Assembly (NCBI RefSeq): GCF_006337125.1 | Contig: NZ_CP040887.1 | Location: 2,666,001 to 2,730,000, forward strand | DNA length: 64,000 nucleotides | From: Serinicoccus chungangensis | Lineage (GTDB): Bacteria > Actinomycetota > Actinomycetes > Actinomycetales > Dermatophilaceae | Reading direction: 5' to 3' | Shown here: in pieces, positions 33,098 to 41,773 of the stretch | How positions within the stretch are numbered: position 1 is the first letter of the stretch | Layout of the letters: each line of letters opens with the position of its first letter | Program-made: the position numbers and the translations under genes | Notes under the pieces: generated by a model | What the model was told of the DNA's origin: nothing | Database searches by the model: none | Seen by the model: the letters and a program-made list of their open reading frames with translations, nothing else

Positions 33098-33868
33098 TCA
33101 CAGGCTCAGCCGAGCGACCGTCCGGACCCGGGGGTCGTCACTGCTCAGGCTGACTTCTCGTAGCGCCTCGCGCGCCGCAGGGTAGTCGGTCAATTCGCGG
33201 AGGGCTAACGTGGCGGCCAGCCGGACATCGGGGTGGTTGTCGTGCAACGCGTCGGCTAGGGCGGGGGCAGCCTCATGTGCGCCAGGTGCCCCGATGAAGC
33301 AGAGCACGTCGGCTGCGTGAGCGCGCACGCTGGGATCCTCCGCCGTCCTCAGGGCCGTGCCGATGGTCGGCACAGCTGGCGCTCCAAATTGGGACAGCGC
33401 GGTGGTCATCGCATCGCGCGCCGTCTGGTCCGTGTCGCCGAGCCGGTCGACCAAGATTGGGATGACCGAGGGGTCCGCGATTCGGGCGAGTGCCCACCGT
33501 GCCTTGTCGGCAACCCGAGTGTCAACATCGTCGATGAACCCCGCCACCACGCGAACAGTGTTGGGATCAGACAGCTTGCTGAGAAGGTGTAGTGCTTGCA
33601 GACGGGTGTTGACGTCGCCAACGGAAAGCACGGACGAAGCTGCGTCTGCGGCTGCCTCAGGGGTCCGCGTCAGAACCCAGGTCAAGGTTTCCCGGACGAA
33701 AAAGTCCGGTTCTTGCCACAGCAGCTCGGCGATGCGAGGCGCCAGATGCGGGTCGGCTCGCTGACCCAATGCGACAGCTGCGTGTTGACGCATGTCCTTG
33801 TCCGGATGCACCAGGGCGGCGAGAGCGGCAGGAGGGTCGTCGGCAAAAGATTTACGTGGCTCGTTCAC
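33098..33868 (-). CDS. HEAT-repeat protein
   Basis: The 256-aa soluble protein is built almost wholly of HEAT-like helix pairs, visible as recurring D-x-x-V/T-R-x-x-A-A/L units: DMRQHAAVALGQRAD, DVNTRLQALHLLSKL, DTRVADKARWALARI, DQTARDAMTTALSQF, SVRAHAADVLCFIG and HPDVRLAATLALRELTD. Such solenoids bind proteins or, in the AlkD type, DNA. No catalytic residue is evident. It is transcribed alone, divergent from the GNAT gene. Confidence 0.8.
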   Translation of the reverse strand: MNEPRKSFADDPPAALAALVHPDKDMRQHAAVALGQRADPHLAPRIAELLWQEPDFFVRETLTWVLTRTPEAAADAASSVLSVGDVNTRLQALHLLSKLSDPNTVRVVAGFIDDVDTRVADKARWALARIADPSVIPILVDRLGDTDQTARDAMTTALSQFGAPAVPTIGTALRTAEDPSVRAHAADVLCFIGAPGAHEAAPALADALHDNHPDVRLAATLALRELTDYPAAREALREVSLSSDDPRVRTVARLSL

Positions 33869-34193
33869 GTGCTCGACGCTAAGACCTCACGATGCGTGAG
33901 GGTCAACCCGCTGGTACTCCCACCCACCCTCTGCGCCGCCCAGGAGCGATCTGCGGGTTTCCAGGGAGCCCAGCTCTACGACAGGCACATGCCGCCACCG
34001 GTGGTTCGCCGTCACGCGCACTGTTCTGCCGCTGCGAGTGTTCCTCGCAAGTCGGCGGGCAACATGCCGTATGCGACACCCAGGTCTTGGATCGATGAGT
34101 TCCCTGTGAAGCTCGTCAACGTTGCCTACGATGGGCCCATGTTCCGTTCCAGATGGCAGCTCACCAACGCCCACCGACACGAACGGAACAATT
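33869..34193. other. intergenic region between divergent HEAT and GNAT genes
   Basis: No gene or RNA is recognised in these 325 bases. They should carry the promoters of both divergent genes, but no strong -35/-10 match was found. Confidence 0.4.
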
Positions 34194-34688
34194 ATGCCCT
34201 CTGACCTGATGACCCTCTCACTCACCGCCCGCTCAACCACTCCCGGCGGCATCGACGCCGTCGAGCTCCGAGGCATCCAGACGTCTGATCGCGACGCCCT
34301 TGCCACCGCCTATCTCGCGGCATACCCGCCCGCTGTCGCGGCCACCAGCCTGAGCGACGCCCAGCAAGAGATGGACGACACCTTCGCCGGCGAGTTCGGA
34401 GTCCTGCGCCACGACCTCACCCGGGTCGCCACCTTCGAGAACCGACCCGTCGGTGCGATCTTGGTGGTAGATAAGTCGATCTGGGACACCCAGCTGGACG
34501 GGCCCTTCATCATCGACCTTTTCGTCCATCCCGACGTGCGAGGCATGGGCGTCGGCCGAGCCCTGCTCGACACCGCGGTGCACGCCTGTGCGCGGGCTGG
34601 GGATGCCACCCTCTCGCTGCGCATCGGCGAGGGCACTTCCCCAGCGGCTCTCGCGCTCTACACCCGAGCAGGGTTTCAGCAACGCTGA
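34194..34688 (+). CDS. GNAT-family N-acetyltransferase
   Basis: The 164-aa protein has the GNAT acetyl-CoA binding motif A: GPFIIDLFVHPDVRGMGVGR followed by ALLDTAVHACARAG, and motif B, ALALYTRAGF. The N-terminal part is variable and binds the acceptor, which cannot be predicted. The ATG at 34194 has a GGAA site 5 bases upstream. The gene ends 75 bases before an IS3 element. Confidence 0.8.
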   Translation: MPSDLMTLSLTARSTTPGGIDAVELRGIQTSDRDALATAYLAAYPPAVAATSLSDAQQEMDDTFAGEFGVLRHDLTRVATFENRPVGAILVVDKSIWDTQLDGPFIIDLFVHPDVRGMGVGRALLDTAVHACARAGDATLSLRIGEGTSPAALALYTRAGFQQR

Positions 34689-34831
34689 CAGCGCGGTCCG
34701 AGTGGCGCTCCACCCGGTGGGCCACTCGGACTGCGCCTTGCGCCCGTGGCCTGGGATCAACCGGGACTGCTGCACGGATAGGTGACATCTGATCTGTGGT
34801 GCCGAGAGGTGCTGCTGGAAGGATGTGCACT

Positions 34832-35137
34832 GTGCCTAAGCCTTACCCCCGAGAGTTCCGCGACGACGTCGTGCGTGTCGCGAGGAACCGTGAGCCGGGA
34901 GTCCATCTGAAGCAGATCGCTGCCGACTTCGGCATCAGCGAGTCGTACCTGACGAACTGGATGAAGACCGCGGACGTCGAGGACGGTGTGAAGCCTGGCC
35001 CGAGCGCCGCCGAGAGCGCCGCGGAGAACGCCGAGAACCGGGAGCTGAAAAGGAGAGTGCGGCTGCTGGAGCAGGAGAACGAGGTCCTGCGCCGGGCCGC
35101 GGCCTACCTGTCCCAAGCCAACGTGCCGGGAAAATGA
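34832..35137 (+). CDS. IS3 OrfA (transposase DNA-binding subunit)
   Basis: The 101-aa protein has an HTH (EFRDDVVRVARNREPGVHLK, QIAADFGISESYLTNWMK) and a C-terminal leucine-zipper coiled coil (ELKRRVRLLEQENEVLRRAA). It binds the element ends. The GTG at 34832 is preferred because GGAAGG lies 6-11 bases upstream. Its stop overlaps the start of OrfB as ATGA. Confidence 0.85.
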   Translation: MPKPYPREFRDDVVRVARNREPGVHLKQIAADFGISESYLTNWMKTADVEDGVKPGPSAAESAAENAENRELKRRVRLLEQENEVLRRAAAYLSQANVPGK

Positions 35138-36036
35138 TGTACCCGCTCGTCCGCGAGCTGGCCGGCGACGGGATCCCCGTCACGGTGACGTGCCGGGTGC
35201 TCAAGATCGCTCGACAGCCCTACTACCGGTGGCTGGCGAGACCGGTCACCGACACCGCGCGCGGGCAGGCCTATCGCGCGAACGCCTTGTTCGACGCGCA
35301 CCTGGATGACCCGGAGTTCGGGTACCGGTTCCTGGCCGATGAGGCCCGCGACGCCGGGCACACCATGAGCGAGCGGACGGCGTGGCGGTTGTGCTCGGAC
35401 AACGGCTGGTGGTCAGCGTTCGGCAAGAAACGGGGCAGGAACGGGAAGAAGCCCGTCCCGCCCGTTCATGAGGACCGGTGCGCTGTGACCGACAAGAATG
35501 GCCGGACCCGGCACGCGTTCACCGCCACGACGCCGAACGAGCTGTGGGTCGGGGACATCACCGAACACTGGACTGGTGAAGGAAAGCTGTACGTCTGCGC
35601 GTTCAAGGACGTGTACTCCAACCGGATTGTGGGCTACTCCATCGACTCCCGCATGAAGTCCCGGATCGCGGTCGCCGCACTCAACAACGCCGTCGCCCGC
35701 CGCGGGAACGTCACCGGGTGCGTGGTCCACACGGATCGCGGATCTCAATTTCGTAGCAGGAAGTTCGTCCACGCTCTCAACCGCCACGACATGGTCGGGT
35801 CAATGGGCAGAGTCGGTGCCGCGGGTGACAACGCGGCCATGGAGTCCTTCTTCGCGCTGCTGCAGAAGAACGTGTTCGACCGCCGACAGTGGGTCACCCG
35901 GGACGACCTACGCATCGCGATCGTGACCTGGATCGAACGGACCTACCACCGACGCCGTCGACAGGACGCTCTCGGGCGATTGACCCCCATCGAGTTCGAG
36001 ACCATCATGACCACACCAGCCGACCAGGCTGCCTGA
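35134..36036 (+). CDS. IS3 OrfB (DDE transposase)
   Basis: The 300-aa protein has an HTH-like N-terminus (VTVTCRVLKIARQPYYRWLA) and an rve-type integrase core. Catalytic residues are placed at Asp in WVGDITEHW, Asp in VVHTDRGSQF and Glu in AAMESFFALLQKN, followed by the usual YHRRRRQDALGRLTPIEFE. The start overlaps the OrfA stop (ATGA), so the two are coupled by re-initiation instead of the A-rich -1 frameshift seen in many IS3 elements. Confidence 0.9.
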   Translation: MMYPLVRELAGDGIPVTVTCRVLKIARQPYYRWLARPVTDTARGQAYRANALFDAHLDDPEFGYRFLADEARDAGHTMSERTAWRLCSDNGWWSAFGKKRGRNGKKPVPPVHEDRCAVTDKNGRTRHAFTATTPNELWVGDITEHWTGEGKLYVCAFKDVYSNRIVGYSIDSRMKSRIAVAALNNAVARRGNVTGCVVHTDRGSQFRSRKFVHALNRHDMVGSMGRVGAAGDNAAMESFFALLQKNVFDRRQWVTRDDLRIAIVTWIERTYHRRRRQDALGRLTPIEFETIMTTPADQAA

Positions 36037-36177
36037 CCGAACCTGTCACCTATCCGTGCAGCAGTCCCCGATTGTCAGGGCAGATCTATGCAGGCTTGAC
36101 GACGTGCTTGCGTCCCTCAGTGGGTCCTGGGGCGAATTTGTTCAGTGCTATGTCCTGGGTACGGTTGCGCATACGCG

Positions 36178-36197
36178 GCCCACCCCTTCGGGTGGGC
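36178..36197 (+). promoter_or_regulatory. leader hairpin upstream of lsr2
   Basis: GCCCACCC and GGGTGGGC pair perfectly over 8 bp with loop CTTC, 35 bases before the lsr2 ATG. It could terminate transcription coming out of the IS3 element or act in the lsr2 leader. Confidence 0.55.
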
Positions 36198-36232
36198 ACA
36201 TTCCCGACCGTCCCATTGAGAAGGAACACCCC

Positions 36233-36580
36233 ATGGCGCAGCGTGTCGTTACGCAGTTCGTCTCCGACCTCTCCGGGGAGGAGCTGGGCACAGAAGGCGA
36301 GACCGTCACCTTCGGCTGGAAGGGCAACACCTACGAGGTTGACCTGTCCACCGATGAGGCATCGGAACTTGCCCATCTACTGCAGCCCTACCTCAAGGCC
36401 GGGCGCAAGGTGTCTGGTGGCACGCGCAGAACCGGTACCAGCAGCAACGCGAGTCAGCAGGACCGCGAGCGCACGAAGGCCATCCGGGAGTGGGCAAAGC
36501 AGAACGGGCACTCCGTCTCTGACCGTGGACGCATCTCCGCTGAGGTCGTCGCTGCATACGAGTCTGCGCAGAAGGGCTGA
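36233..36580 (+). CDS. lsr2: Lsr2-family nucleoid-associated protein
   Basis: The 115-aa protein matches Lsr2 over its length. The N-terminal dimerisation part is MAQRVVTQFVSDLSGEE... with VTFGWKGNTYEVDLS, and the C-terminal DNA-binding part is IREWAKQNGHSVSDRGRISA, with R-G-R as the AT-hook-like core that grips AT-rich minor grooves. Lsr2 silences AT-rich and foreign DNA in actinobacteria, so its place at the edge of a lower-GC accessory region is noteworthy. The ATG at 36233 has an AAGGAA site. Confidence 0.9.
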   Translation: MAQRVVTQFVSDLSGEELGTEGETVTFGWKGNTYEVDLSTDEASELAHLLQPYLKAGRKVSGGTRRTGTSSNASQQDRERTKAIREWAKQNGHSVSDRGRISAEVVAAYESAQKG

Positions 36581-36714
36581 GAGAGAACGCACAGCGTGCA
36601 ACTCACCCTGGCGGAACTGCTGAACGGCCAGGCGTCGAGTGATGGCGCAGCGGCCATCCACGTATCGATAGAGGCGCTCAGGAGTCCGATGTCGGGGCCC
36701 GTTAAGGTCGAGGA

Positions 36715-37239
36715 GTGAGCTCACACGACGCGTCGCAAGCCAGTCGGACGGCAGCAGTGATTACGGTGTCGGGACGGTCCTCCGACGGGCTTCGCGAGGA
36801 TGAGTCGGGCCGCCGCCTCACGGTGGCTCTCCGGGAGTTGGGGTATGCCGTCGAGTCCCCGGTGGTCGTGCCGGACGGTGTCGAGTCGGTCGCCGGGGCG
36901 CTGCGGGCCGCCGTCGCCGACGGGGCCCGCCTCGTGGTGACCACCGGTGGCACCGGCATGGGCCCGCGTGACCTCACCCCGGAGGGGACCCGCCAGGTCA
37001 TCACCCGGGAGAACCCGGGCATGGCCGAGCTGATGCGCCGGGAGGGCTCACGGCACACCCCCTTCGCGGCCGTGTCCCGCGGCGTCGTCGGCGTCGTCGA
37101 CTGGCCGCAGGAGCGCGGGGTCGGGGGCACGCTGGTCATCAACCTGCCCGGTCGCCCCGCGGCCGTCACGGAGGGGATGGACATCATCGGGCCGCTGCTC
37201 GGCCACCTGGTCGATCAAGTAGTGGGGGGCGACCACTGA
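36715..37239 (+). CDS. moaB: molybdopterin adenylyltransferase-like MogA/MoaB protein
   Basis: The 174-aa protein belongs to the MoaB/Mog family, which adenylylates molybdopterin before molybdenum insertion. Signatures are AAVITVSGRSSDGLREDESG near residue 12, LVVTTGGTGMGPRDLTPEG (T-T-G-G-T-G) and TLVINLPGRPAAVTEGM. The GTG at 36715 sits after an AGGTCGAGGA site. Its stop overlaps the moaA start by one base (TGATG), so the two are coupled. Confidence 0.9.
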   Translation: MSSHDASQASRTAAVITVSGRSSDGLREDESGRRLTVALRELGYAVESPVVVPDGVESVAGALRAAVADGARLVVTTGGTGMGPRDLTPEGTRQVITRENPGMAELMRREGSRHTPFAAVSRGVVGVVDWPQERGVGGTLVINLPGRPAAVTEGMDIIGPLLGHLVDQVVGGDH

Positions 37240-38270
37240 TGATGATCCGCGAGCCGCTGGTGGACAGCTACGGCCGGGTGCACCGCGACCTGCGCATCTC
37301 GGTCACCGACCGCTGCTCGCTGCGCTGCACCTACTGCATGCCCGAGGACGGCGTGCCGTGGCTGCCGCGGGCGACGATGCTCACCACCGAGGAGGTCGTG
37401 CGGCTCGCCGACGTGGCGGTGTCCATGGGCATCGAGGAGATCCGGCTCACCGGCGGCGAGCCGCTGCTGCGTCGCGACCTCGTCGACGTCGTCGCCGGTC
37501 TCTCGGCGCTCGACCCGGCGCCCGAGGTCTCGATGACCACCAACGGCATCGGCCTCGACAAGAACGCCGCAGCCCTGCGCGAGGCGGGCCTGACGAGGGT
37601 CAATGTCAGCCTCGACACGCTGCGGCGCGACGTCTTCATCTCCCTCGCCAAGCGTGACCGCCTCGCCGACACCCTCGCCGGCATCCACGCGGCCGCCGAG
37701 GCCGGGCTCGTGCCGGTGAAGATCAACACGGTCCTCATGCGCGGTGTCAACGACGCCGACGAGGACGTCGTGGCGCTGCTGACCTTCGCCCTCGAGCACG
37801 GCTACGAGCTGCGGTTCATCGAGCAGATGCCGCTGGACGCCCAGCACGGGTGGGACCGCTCGCAGATGATCAGCGGCGCGGAGATCCTCGCGAAGCTGCG
37901 CACCGGCTACGACCTCACCGCGCAGCCGGACGAGTCGAGGGGCAGCGCACCGGCCGAGCTCTTCGACGTGCGGCCGTGGGGGGCCGGCCCCGAGGTCGAG
38001 CCGCTGGGCATGGTCGGCGCCATCGCCTCGGTCACCATGCCCTTCTGCGGCAGCTGCGACCGGGTGCGGCTCACTGCCGACGGCATGATCCGCAACTGCC
38101 TCTTCGCCACCGGCGAGACCGACCTGCGCACGCCGCTGCGCGACGGCGCCTCGGACGACGAGCTCGCCGAGCTGATCCGCGCCTCGATCGGGGCCAAGCT
38201 CCCCGGGCACGGCATCAACGAGCCGACCTTCCTGCAGCCGCCCCGCCCGATGAGCCGGATCGGCGGCTGA
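37239..38270 (+). CDS. moaA: GTP 3',8-cyclase MoaA
   Basis: The 343-aa radical-SAM enzyme performs the first step of molybdenum cofactor synthesis with MoaC, rearranging GTP. The N-terminal iron-sulfur cluster motif C26-x3-C30-x2-C33 (TDRCSLRCTYCMP) and the C-terminal cluster C270-x2-C273-x13-C287 (FCGSCDRVRL...MIRNC) are complete. The protein ends in the required Gly-Gly (SRIGG). Substrate-binding LTGGEPLLRRD is also present. moaC and moaE are not in the window, so the pathway is completed elsewhere. Confidence 0.95.
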   Translation: MMIREPLVDSYGRVHRDLRISVTDRCSLRCTYCMPEDGVPWLPRATMLTTEEVVRLADVAVSMGIEEIRLTGGEPLLRRDLVDVVAGLSALDPAPEVSMTTNGIGLDKNAAALREAGLTRVNVSLDTLRRDVFISLAKRDRLADTLAGIHAAAEAGLVPVKINTVLMRGVNDADEDVVALLTFALEHGYELRFIEQMPLDAQHGWDRSQMISGAEILAKLRTGYDLTAQPDESRGSAPAELFDVRPWGAGPEVEPLGMVGAIASVTMPFCGSCDRVRLTADGMIRNCLFATGETDLRTPLRDGASDDELAELIRASIGAKLPGHGINEPTFLQPPRPMSRIGG

Positions 38271-38291
38271 CGGCGCCTCGGGCGCAGGTGA

Positions 38292-38531
38292 TCAGCCGCC
38301 AGCGAAGGGCGGCAGCACGTCCAGCACGGCGTCGTGCGCCAGCGCGCGGGCCGGGTCGGTGACGTACTGTCCCTCGTGCAGGACCGAGCTGCGCTCCAGC
38401 ACCCGCGCGAGCTCGGCACCGTGCCGCTCGCGGAGGTCGGCGAGCAGCGAGCCGAGGTCGTCGGCGTGCACCTGCTCCGTCGTGGTCCCTGCTGCTTCGG
38501 CAGCCGCTGCGAAATACCTCACCGTGGCCAT
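38292..38531 (-). CDS. moaD: molybdopterin synthase small subunit MoaD/ThiS-like
   Basis: The 79-aa ubiquitin-fold protein carries sulfur to molybdopterin as a C-terminal thiocarboxylate. It begins MATVRYFAAAAEAAGTTTEQ and ends VLPPFAGG, with the essential terminal Gly-Gly and the P-P-F/V-A-G-G family ending. It is convergent with moaA, 21 bases away, and divergent from the TDT transporter. The local partner for activation would be the MoeZ protein at 41774. Confidence 0.9.
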   Translation of the reverse strand: MATVRYFAAAAEAAGTTTEQVHADDLGSLLADLRERHGAELARVLERSSVLHEGQYVTDPARALAHDAVLDVLPPFAGG

Positions 38532-38620
38532 GCACCCAGTCTCCCAGACCCTGCGCGAAAAGGCTAAGGCCCGCCGCGTCAGACGTGACGACCGGGCGCC
38601 GGGGCCACTACGGTGGGTCG

Positions 38621-39667
38621 ATGACCACGACCCCGGCCCCCACGGTCGTCGGTCGCTTCACGCCGGCGACGCTGACACCGGGCTACTTCGCCGGCGTCAT
38701 GGGGACCGGCATCGTGTCCATCGGCGCCCAGCTCAAGGGCTTCACCCTGCTGGCGACCCTGCTTTTCTGGGTGGCGGTGGCCTTCTACGTCACCCTCGTC
38801 GTGCTGACCGCCTGGCGCTTCGTCAGCTACCGCCGCCACCTGTCCGAGGACTTCCACGACCCTGCGCGCGCCTTCGGCTTCTTCACCTTCATCGCGGCCA
38901 CCAACGTCCTCGGCGCGGCGCTGGTCGGCGTCGGACAGACCTTCGTCGCCGGGGTCCTGCTGACCATCTCCGTGCTGGTGTGGCTGGTCCTGGGCTACGT
39001 CATCCCGTGGACCGCGGTCCTGGGCAGCGACCGGCGCCCGATGCTCGACACCGCCAACGGCACGTGGTTCATCTGGGTGGTGGCCAGCCAGTCCATCGCC
39101 GTGGTCGCCGCCGGCCTGGAGCCGCTCTACGACAGCCTGCGGCACGAGCTGGCGATCCTGGCCGTCTTCGCCTGGTCGGTCGGTGTCGTCCTGTATGCCG
39201 CGTGCGCGGTCTTCGTCGCCCTGCGGGTCATGCTCTACCCGTTGCGGCCCGAGCACCTGGACCCGCCCTACTGGGTGGCGATGGGCGCGGTCGCGATCAC
39301 CGTCGTCGCCGGGGCGCGCATCGTGGAGATGAAGGACGCGCCCATGATCGACGTCACCCGCGACCTCGTCGCGGGCATGTCTGTCGTGTTCTGGGCGTTC
39401 GCGACGTGGCTCATCCCGGTCCTGATCGCCGCCGGGGTGTGGCGGCACTTCCTGCGCCGGATCCCCCTCGTCTACCAGCCCACCCTGTGGAGCATGGTCT
39501 TCCCGCTCGGGATGTATGCCGTCGCCGGCATCTACCTCGGCCGCGCGGACCGGCTGCCGGTCGTGGAGTTCGTCGGGACGCACTGGTTCTGGGTCGCCCT
39601 GCTCGCCTGGGTGCTCGTCGCAGCAGGCATGATCCGGTCCATCTGGCGCTCCGCGGCCAGGCGGTGA
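38621..39667 (+). CDS. TDT-family transporter (tellurite-resistance/dicarboxylate type)
   Basis: The 348-aa membrane protein has ten hydrophobic segments in the TehA/Mae1/SLAC1 arrangement. Landmarks are FTPATLTPGYFAGVMGTGIV near the N-terminus, NGTWFIWVVASQSIAVVAAG and YQPTLWSMVFPLGMYAVAG. TDT proteins export anions such as sulfite, nitrate-like anions or dicarboxylates, or give tellurite tolerance. Its place in a nitrate respiration locus makes an anion channel role attractive but unproven. The ATG at 38621 is favoured over a start at 38585. Confidence 0.75.
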   Translation: MTTTPAPTVVGRFTPATLTPGYFAGVMGTGIVSIGAQLKGFTLLATLLFWVAVAFYVTLVVLTAWRFVSYRRHLSEDFHDPARAFGFFTFIAATNVLGAALVGVGQTFVAGVLLTISVLVWLVLGYVIPWTAVLGSDRRPMLDTANGTWFIWVVASQSIAVVAAGLEPLYDSLRHELAILAVFAWSVGVVLYAACAVFVALRVMLYPLRPEHLDPPYWVAMGAVAITVVAGARIVEMKDAPMIDVTRDLVAGMSVVFWAFATWLIPVLIAAGVWRHFLRRIPLVYQPTLWSMVFPLGMYAVAGIYLGRADRLPVVEFVGTHWFWVALLAWVLVAAGMIRSIWRSAARR

Positions 39668-39676
39668 GCCGTCGGC

Positions 39677-39699
39677 GACCCGCGCATCAGGGGCGGGTC
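39677..39699. terminator. bidirectional hairpin between convergent transporters
   Basis: GACCCGC (39677-39683) and GCGGGTC (39693-39699) pair over 7 bp. It lies just after the TDT stop and overlaps the stop of the leftward MFS gene, so it can serve both. Confidence 0.5.
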
Positions 39700-41005
39700 A
39701 CCGCAGACCGTAGACCCGGCGCGCGAGGGTGAGCCCGACCAGCGAGAGGATCACCACCGCGATGTAGTAGATGGCCGGCGAGACGTCCGCGAACTGGTCG
39801 ACAAGCCAGGCGAGCACGAGCGGGGTGAGGCCACCGAGGGTCGTCACGCCGACGTTGTAGGCCACCGACATACCCGTGGTGCGCACGGCGGTCGGGAAGA
39901 TCGCGGCCATCATCGAGGGCAACGGCGCGAAGTAGGCCGCCATCACCACGCCCAGCACGACCTCGACCAGGGTGAGCATCCAGACGGTCGGGTTGTTGAT
40001 CAGAGCGAGGAACATCGGGTAGACGACGAGGCCGCCGACCACAGCAGCGACGCGCATGATCGGCACCGTGCCCACCCGGTCGGCGAGGGCGCCGAACATG
40101 GGCGCCAGGACAAGGGTGACCAGACCGGCGATGGCCGCGCCGATGTAGCCGGCGAAGGACGGCAGGCCCAGGGCCGTCACCGAGAACGTCGGCATGTAGA
40201 GGATGAGGTAGACCGACATCGTCGCCACGCCCACGCATGCCGCGGCGGTGAGGACGCGGCCGAGGTGCTGGGTCAGGACGGCTCCCAAGGGCATCGCCAC
40301 CCGCTCGTCCCGCTCCTCGACCTCAAGGAACTCGGGGGTGTCGTCCATCGAACTGCGGATCCACCAGCCGATCGGGCCGATGAGCAGCCCGAAGATGAAG
40401 GGCACCCGCCAGCCCCAGGAGTAGAGCGCCTCCTGGCTGAGCATCGTGTTGAGCACGAGCCCGAAGGAGCCGGCCAGCAGCATCGAGATGCCCTGGGTCG
40501 CGACCTGCCAGCTGGCGTAGAAGGCCTTGCGGTCCGGGCTGTGCTCGATCATGAAGGCGGTCGCCGAGCCGAACTCCCCGCCGGCGGAGAAGCCCTGGAT
40601 CAGCCGTGAGAGCAGCATCAGCACCGTCGCCGTCACACCGATCGCGGCATAGGTCGGCGTGAACGCCATGATCCCCACGCCGAGCGTCATCAGCGCGATC
40701 GTCAGGGTCAGCGCCGCCTTGCGACCACGTCGGTCGCCGAAGTTGCCGATCACCATCGCGCCGATCGGCCGGATGAAGTAGGTCAGCGCCAGCGTCGCGA
40801 AGGTGAGCAGGAGGGCCACCGTCGGGTCGGTCTCCGCAGGGAAGAAGAGCTCGGCGATCACCACCGCGAAGAAGCCGTAGACGATGATGTCGAACCATTC
40901 CAGGGCGTTGCCCATGGCTGCGGCCACGACCGCCCTGCGTGCGCGGGAGCGCTGCTCGGGCGTCACCTGTGGCGCGCCTGCTGCGTCAGCGGAGATGCCG
41001 GACAT
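39698..41005 (-). CDS. MFS transporter, metabolite:H+ symporter type
   Basis: The 435-aa protein has twelve hydrophobic segments and the metabolite:proton symporter (MHS) signatures: GNALEWFDIIVYGFFA near the start, DRRGRKAALTLTIALM in the 2-3 loop, and RLIQGFSAGGEFGSATAFMI. Relatives carry citrate, proline/betaine, shikimate or similar compounds; the substrate here cannot be told. The ATG at 41005 (MSGISADAAG) is preferred to one 9 bases upstream. It is leftward, 91 bases after mobA, and may be the last gene of that unit. Confidence 0.85.
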   Translation of the reverse strand: MSGISADAAGAPQVTPEQRSRARRAVVAAAMGNALEWFDIIVYGFFAVVIAELFFPAETDPTVALLLTFATLALTYFIRPIGAMVIGNFGDRRGRKAALTLTIALMTLGVGIMAFTPTYAAIGVTATVLMLLSRLIQGFSAGGEFGSATAFMIEHSPDRKAFYASWQVATQGISMLLAGSFGLVLNTMLSQEALYSWGWRVPFIFGLLIGPIGWWIRSSMDDTPEFLEVEERDERVAMPLGAVLTQHLGRVLTAAACVGVATMSVYLILYMPTFSVTALGLPSFAGYIGAAIAGLVTLVLAPMFGALADRVGTVPIMRVAAVVGGLVVYPMFLALINNPTVWMLTLVEVVLGVVMAAYFAPLPSMMAAIFPTAVRTTGMSVAYNVGVTTLGGLTPLVLAWLVDQFADVSPAIYYIAVVILSLVGLTLARRVYGLR

Positions 41006-41096
41006 GGGGACCACTGCCTTCCGTAGGGGAAACCGGCAACCCGGCCCACGCTACACCCGGGGACACGACACGTCGGCACGTCCACGGCGGGGGTCT

Positions 41097-41759
41097 TTAT
41101 CTGCGCCTCGCGTCCCGTCGCCGCCCCACGTCCTCGACCAGCCGCTGCTCCCAGCGGGCTGCGTCCTCCCAGGTGTCGACGTCGCCCAGGTGCTCCGTCC
41201 CGCCCTCGACGACCTGCCACCGCAGGCCGGCGACCAGCCTGCGCACCGAGGTGTCCCGGGGTGAGTCCAGCCGGGCCAGCGCCGCCTCGAGCGCGGCCCG
41301 GCGGTAGACCGCGAGCAGCCACTGGCGGTGACCGGTGCCGTCCTCGTGGCTGACGGCGTCCACGTCCGCGGGCAGCCCCGGGAGCGCGGCACCCAGAGCG
41401 GCGAGCGCCGGTGCGGCGCCCGGCTGGTCGACAGCGACGACGGCGACCCAGCCGGTCGGTGACACACCGCTCGGTGACGCACCGCTGGCCGGCGCACCGC
41501 CGGCCGGCGCAGCTGCCAACGCCTCGAGGCCGGCCGCGATGCCTGCCACGGGCCCACCGTCGGGCGGGTCCTCCAGGGTGCGCGCCACGCCCTCGGGGAC
41601 AGGGGTGTCACCCACGACGACGACCGAGCCGCCGAGCAGGGCGGCCGCCTCGAGCACGCGGTCAAGCATGCTGTGCCCGCCGACCTCCAACGCGGCCTTG
41701 TCCTGGCCGCCGAGCCGTTCGCCGCGCCCGCCGGCGAGGACCAGCAGGTCGACGCGCAT
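41097..41759 (-). CDS. mobA: molybdenum cofactor guanylyltransferase MobA-like
   Basis: The 220-aa protein attaches GMP to molybdopterin to make the MGD cofactor needed by NarG. The nucleotide-binding signature LAGGRGERLGGQDKAAL is at residues 7-23, followed by EDPPDGGPVAGIAAGL and a metal-binding D-Q-P (VAVDQPGAAP). An Ala/Gly/Ser/Pro-rich insert (about residues 85-102) comes from short repeats in the DNA. It follows moeZ by 14 bases at the end of the nar transcription unit. Confidence 0.85.
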   Translation of the reverse strand: MRVDLLVLAGGRGERLGGQDKAALEVGGHSMLDRVLEAAALLGGSVVVVGDTPVPEGVARTLEDPPDGGPVAGIAAGLEALAAAPAGGAPASGASPSGVSPTGWVAVVAVDQPGAAPALAALGAALPGLPADVDAVSHEDGTGHRQWLLAVYRRAALEAALARLDSPRDTSVRRLVAGLRWQVVEGGTEHLGDVDTWEDAARWEQRLVEDVGRRRDARRR

Positions 41760-41773
41760 CCGGAGCGAGCCCG

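Larger units (their letters stand above)
34763..36068. mobile_element. IS3-family insertion sequence, apparently intact
   Basis: The element is 1306 bp by its inverted repeats. These are 25 bases long and identical: 34763-34787 (GGGACTGCTGCACGGATAGG...) and its reverse complement at 36044-36068. Two overlapping genes lie inside. No target duplication is seen beyond the repeats, so the true ends may be slightly inside at a TG...CA boundary. Both transposase genes are unbroken, so it may be active. Confidence 0.9.

Noticed and set aside
41450..41520. Short repeats within mobA as a separate repeat element
   Set aside because: They keep the reading frame and encode an Ala/Gly/Ser/Pro linker; ordinary slippage inside a gene explains them.
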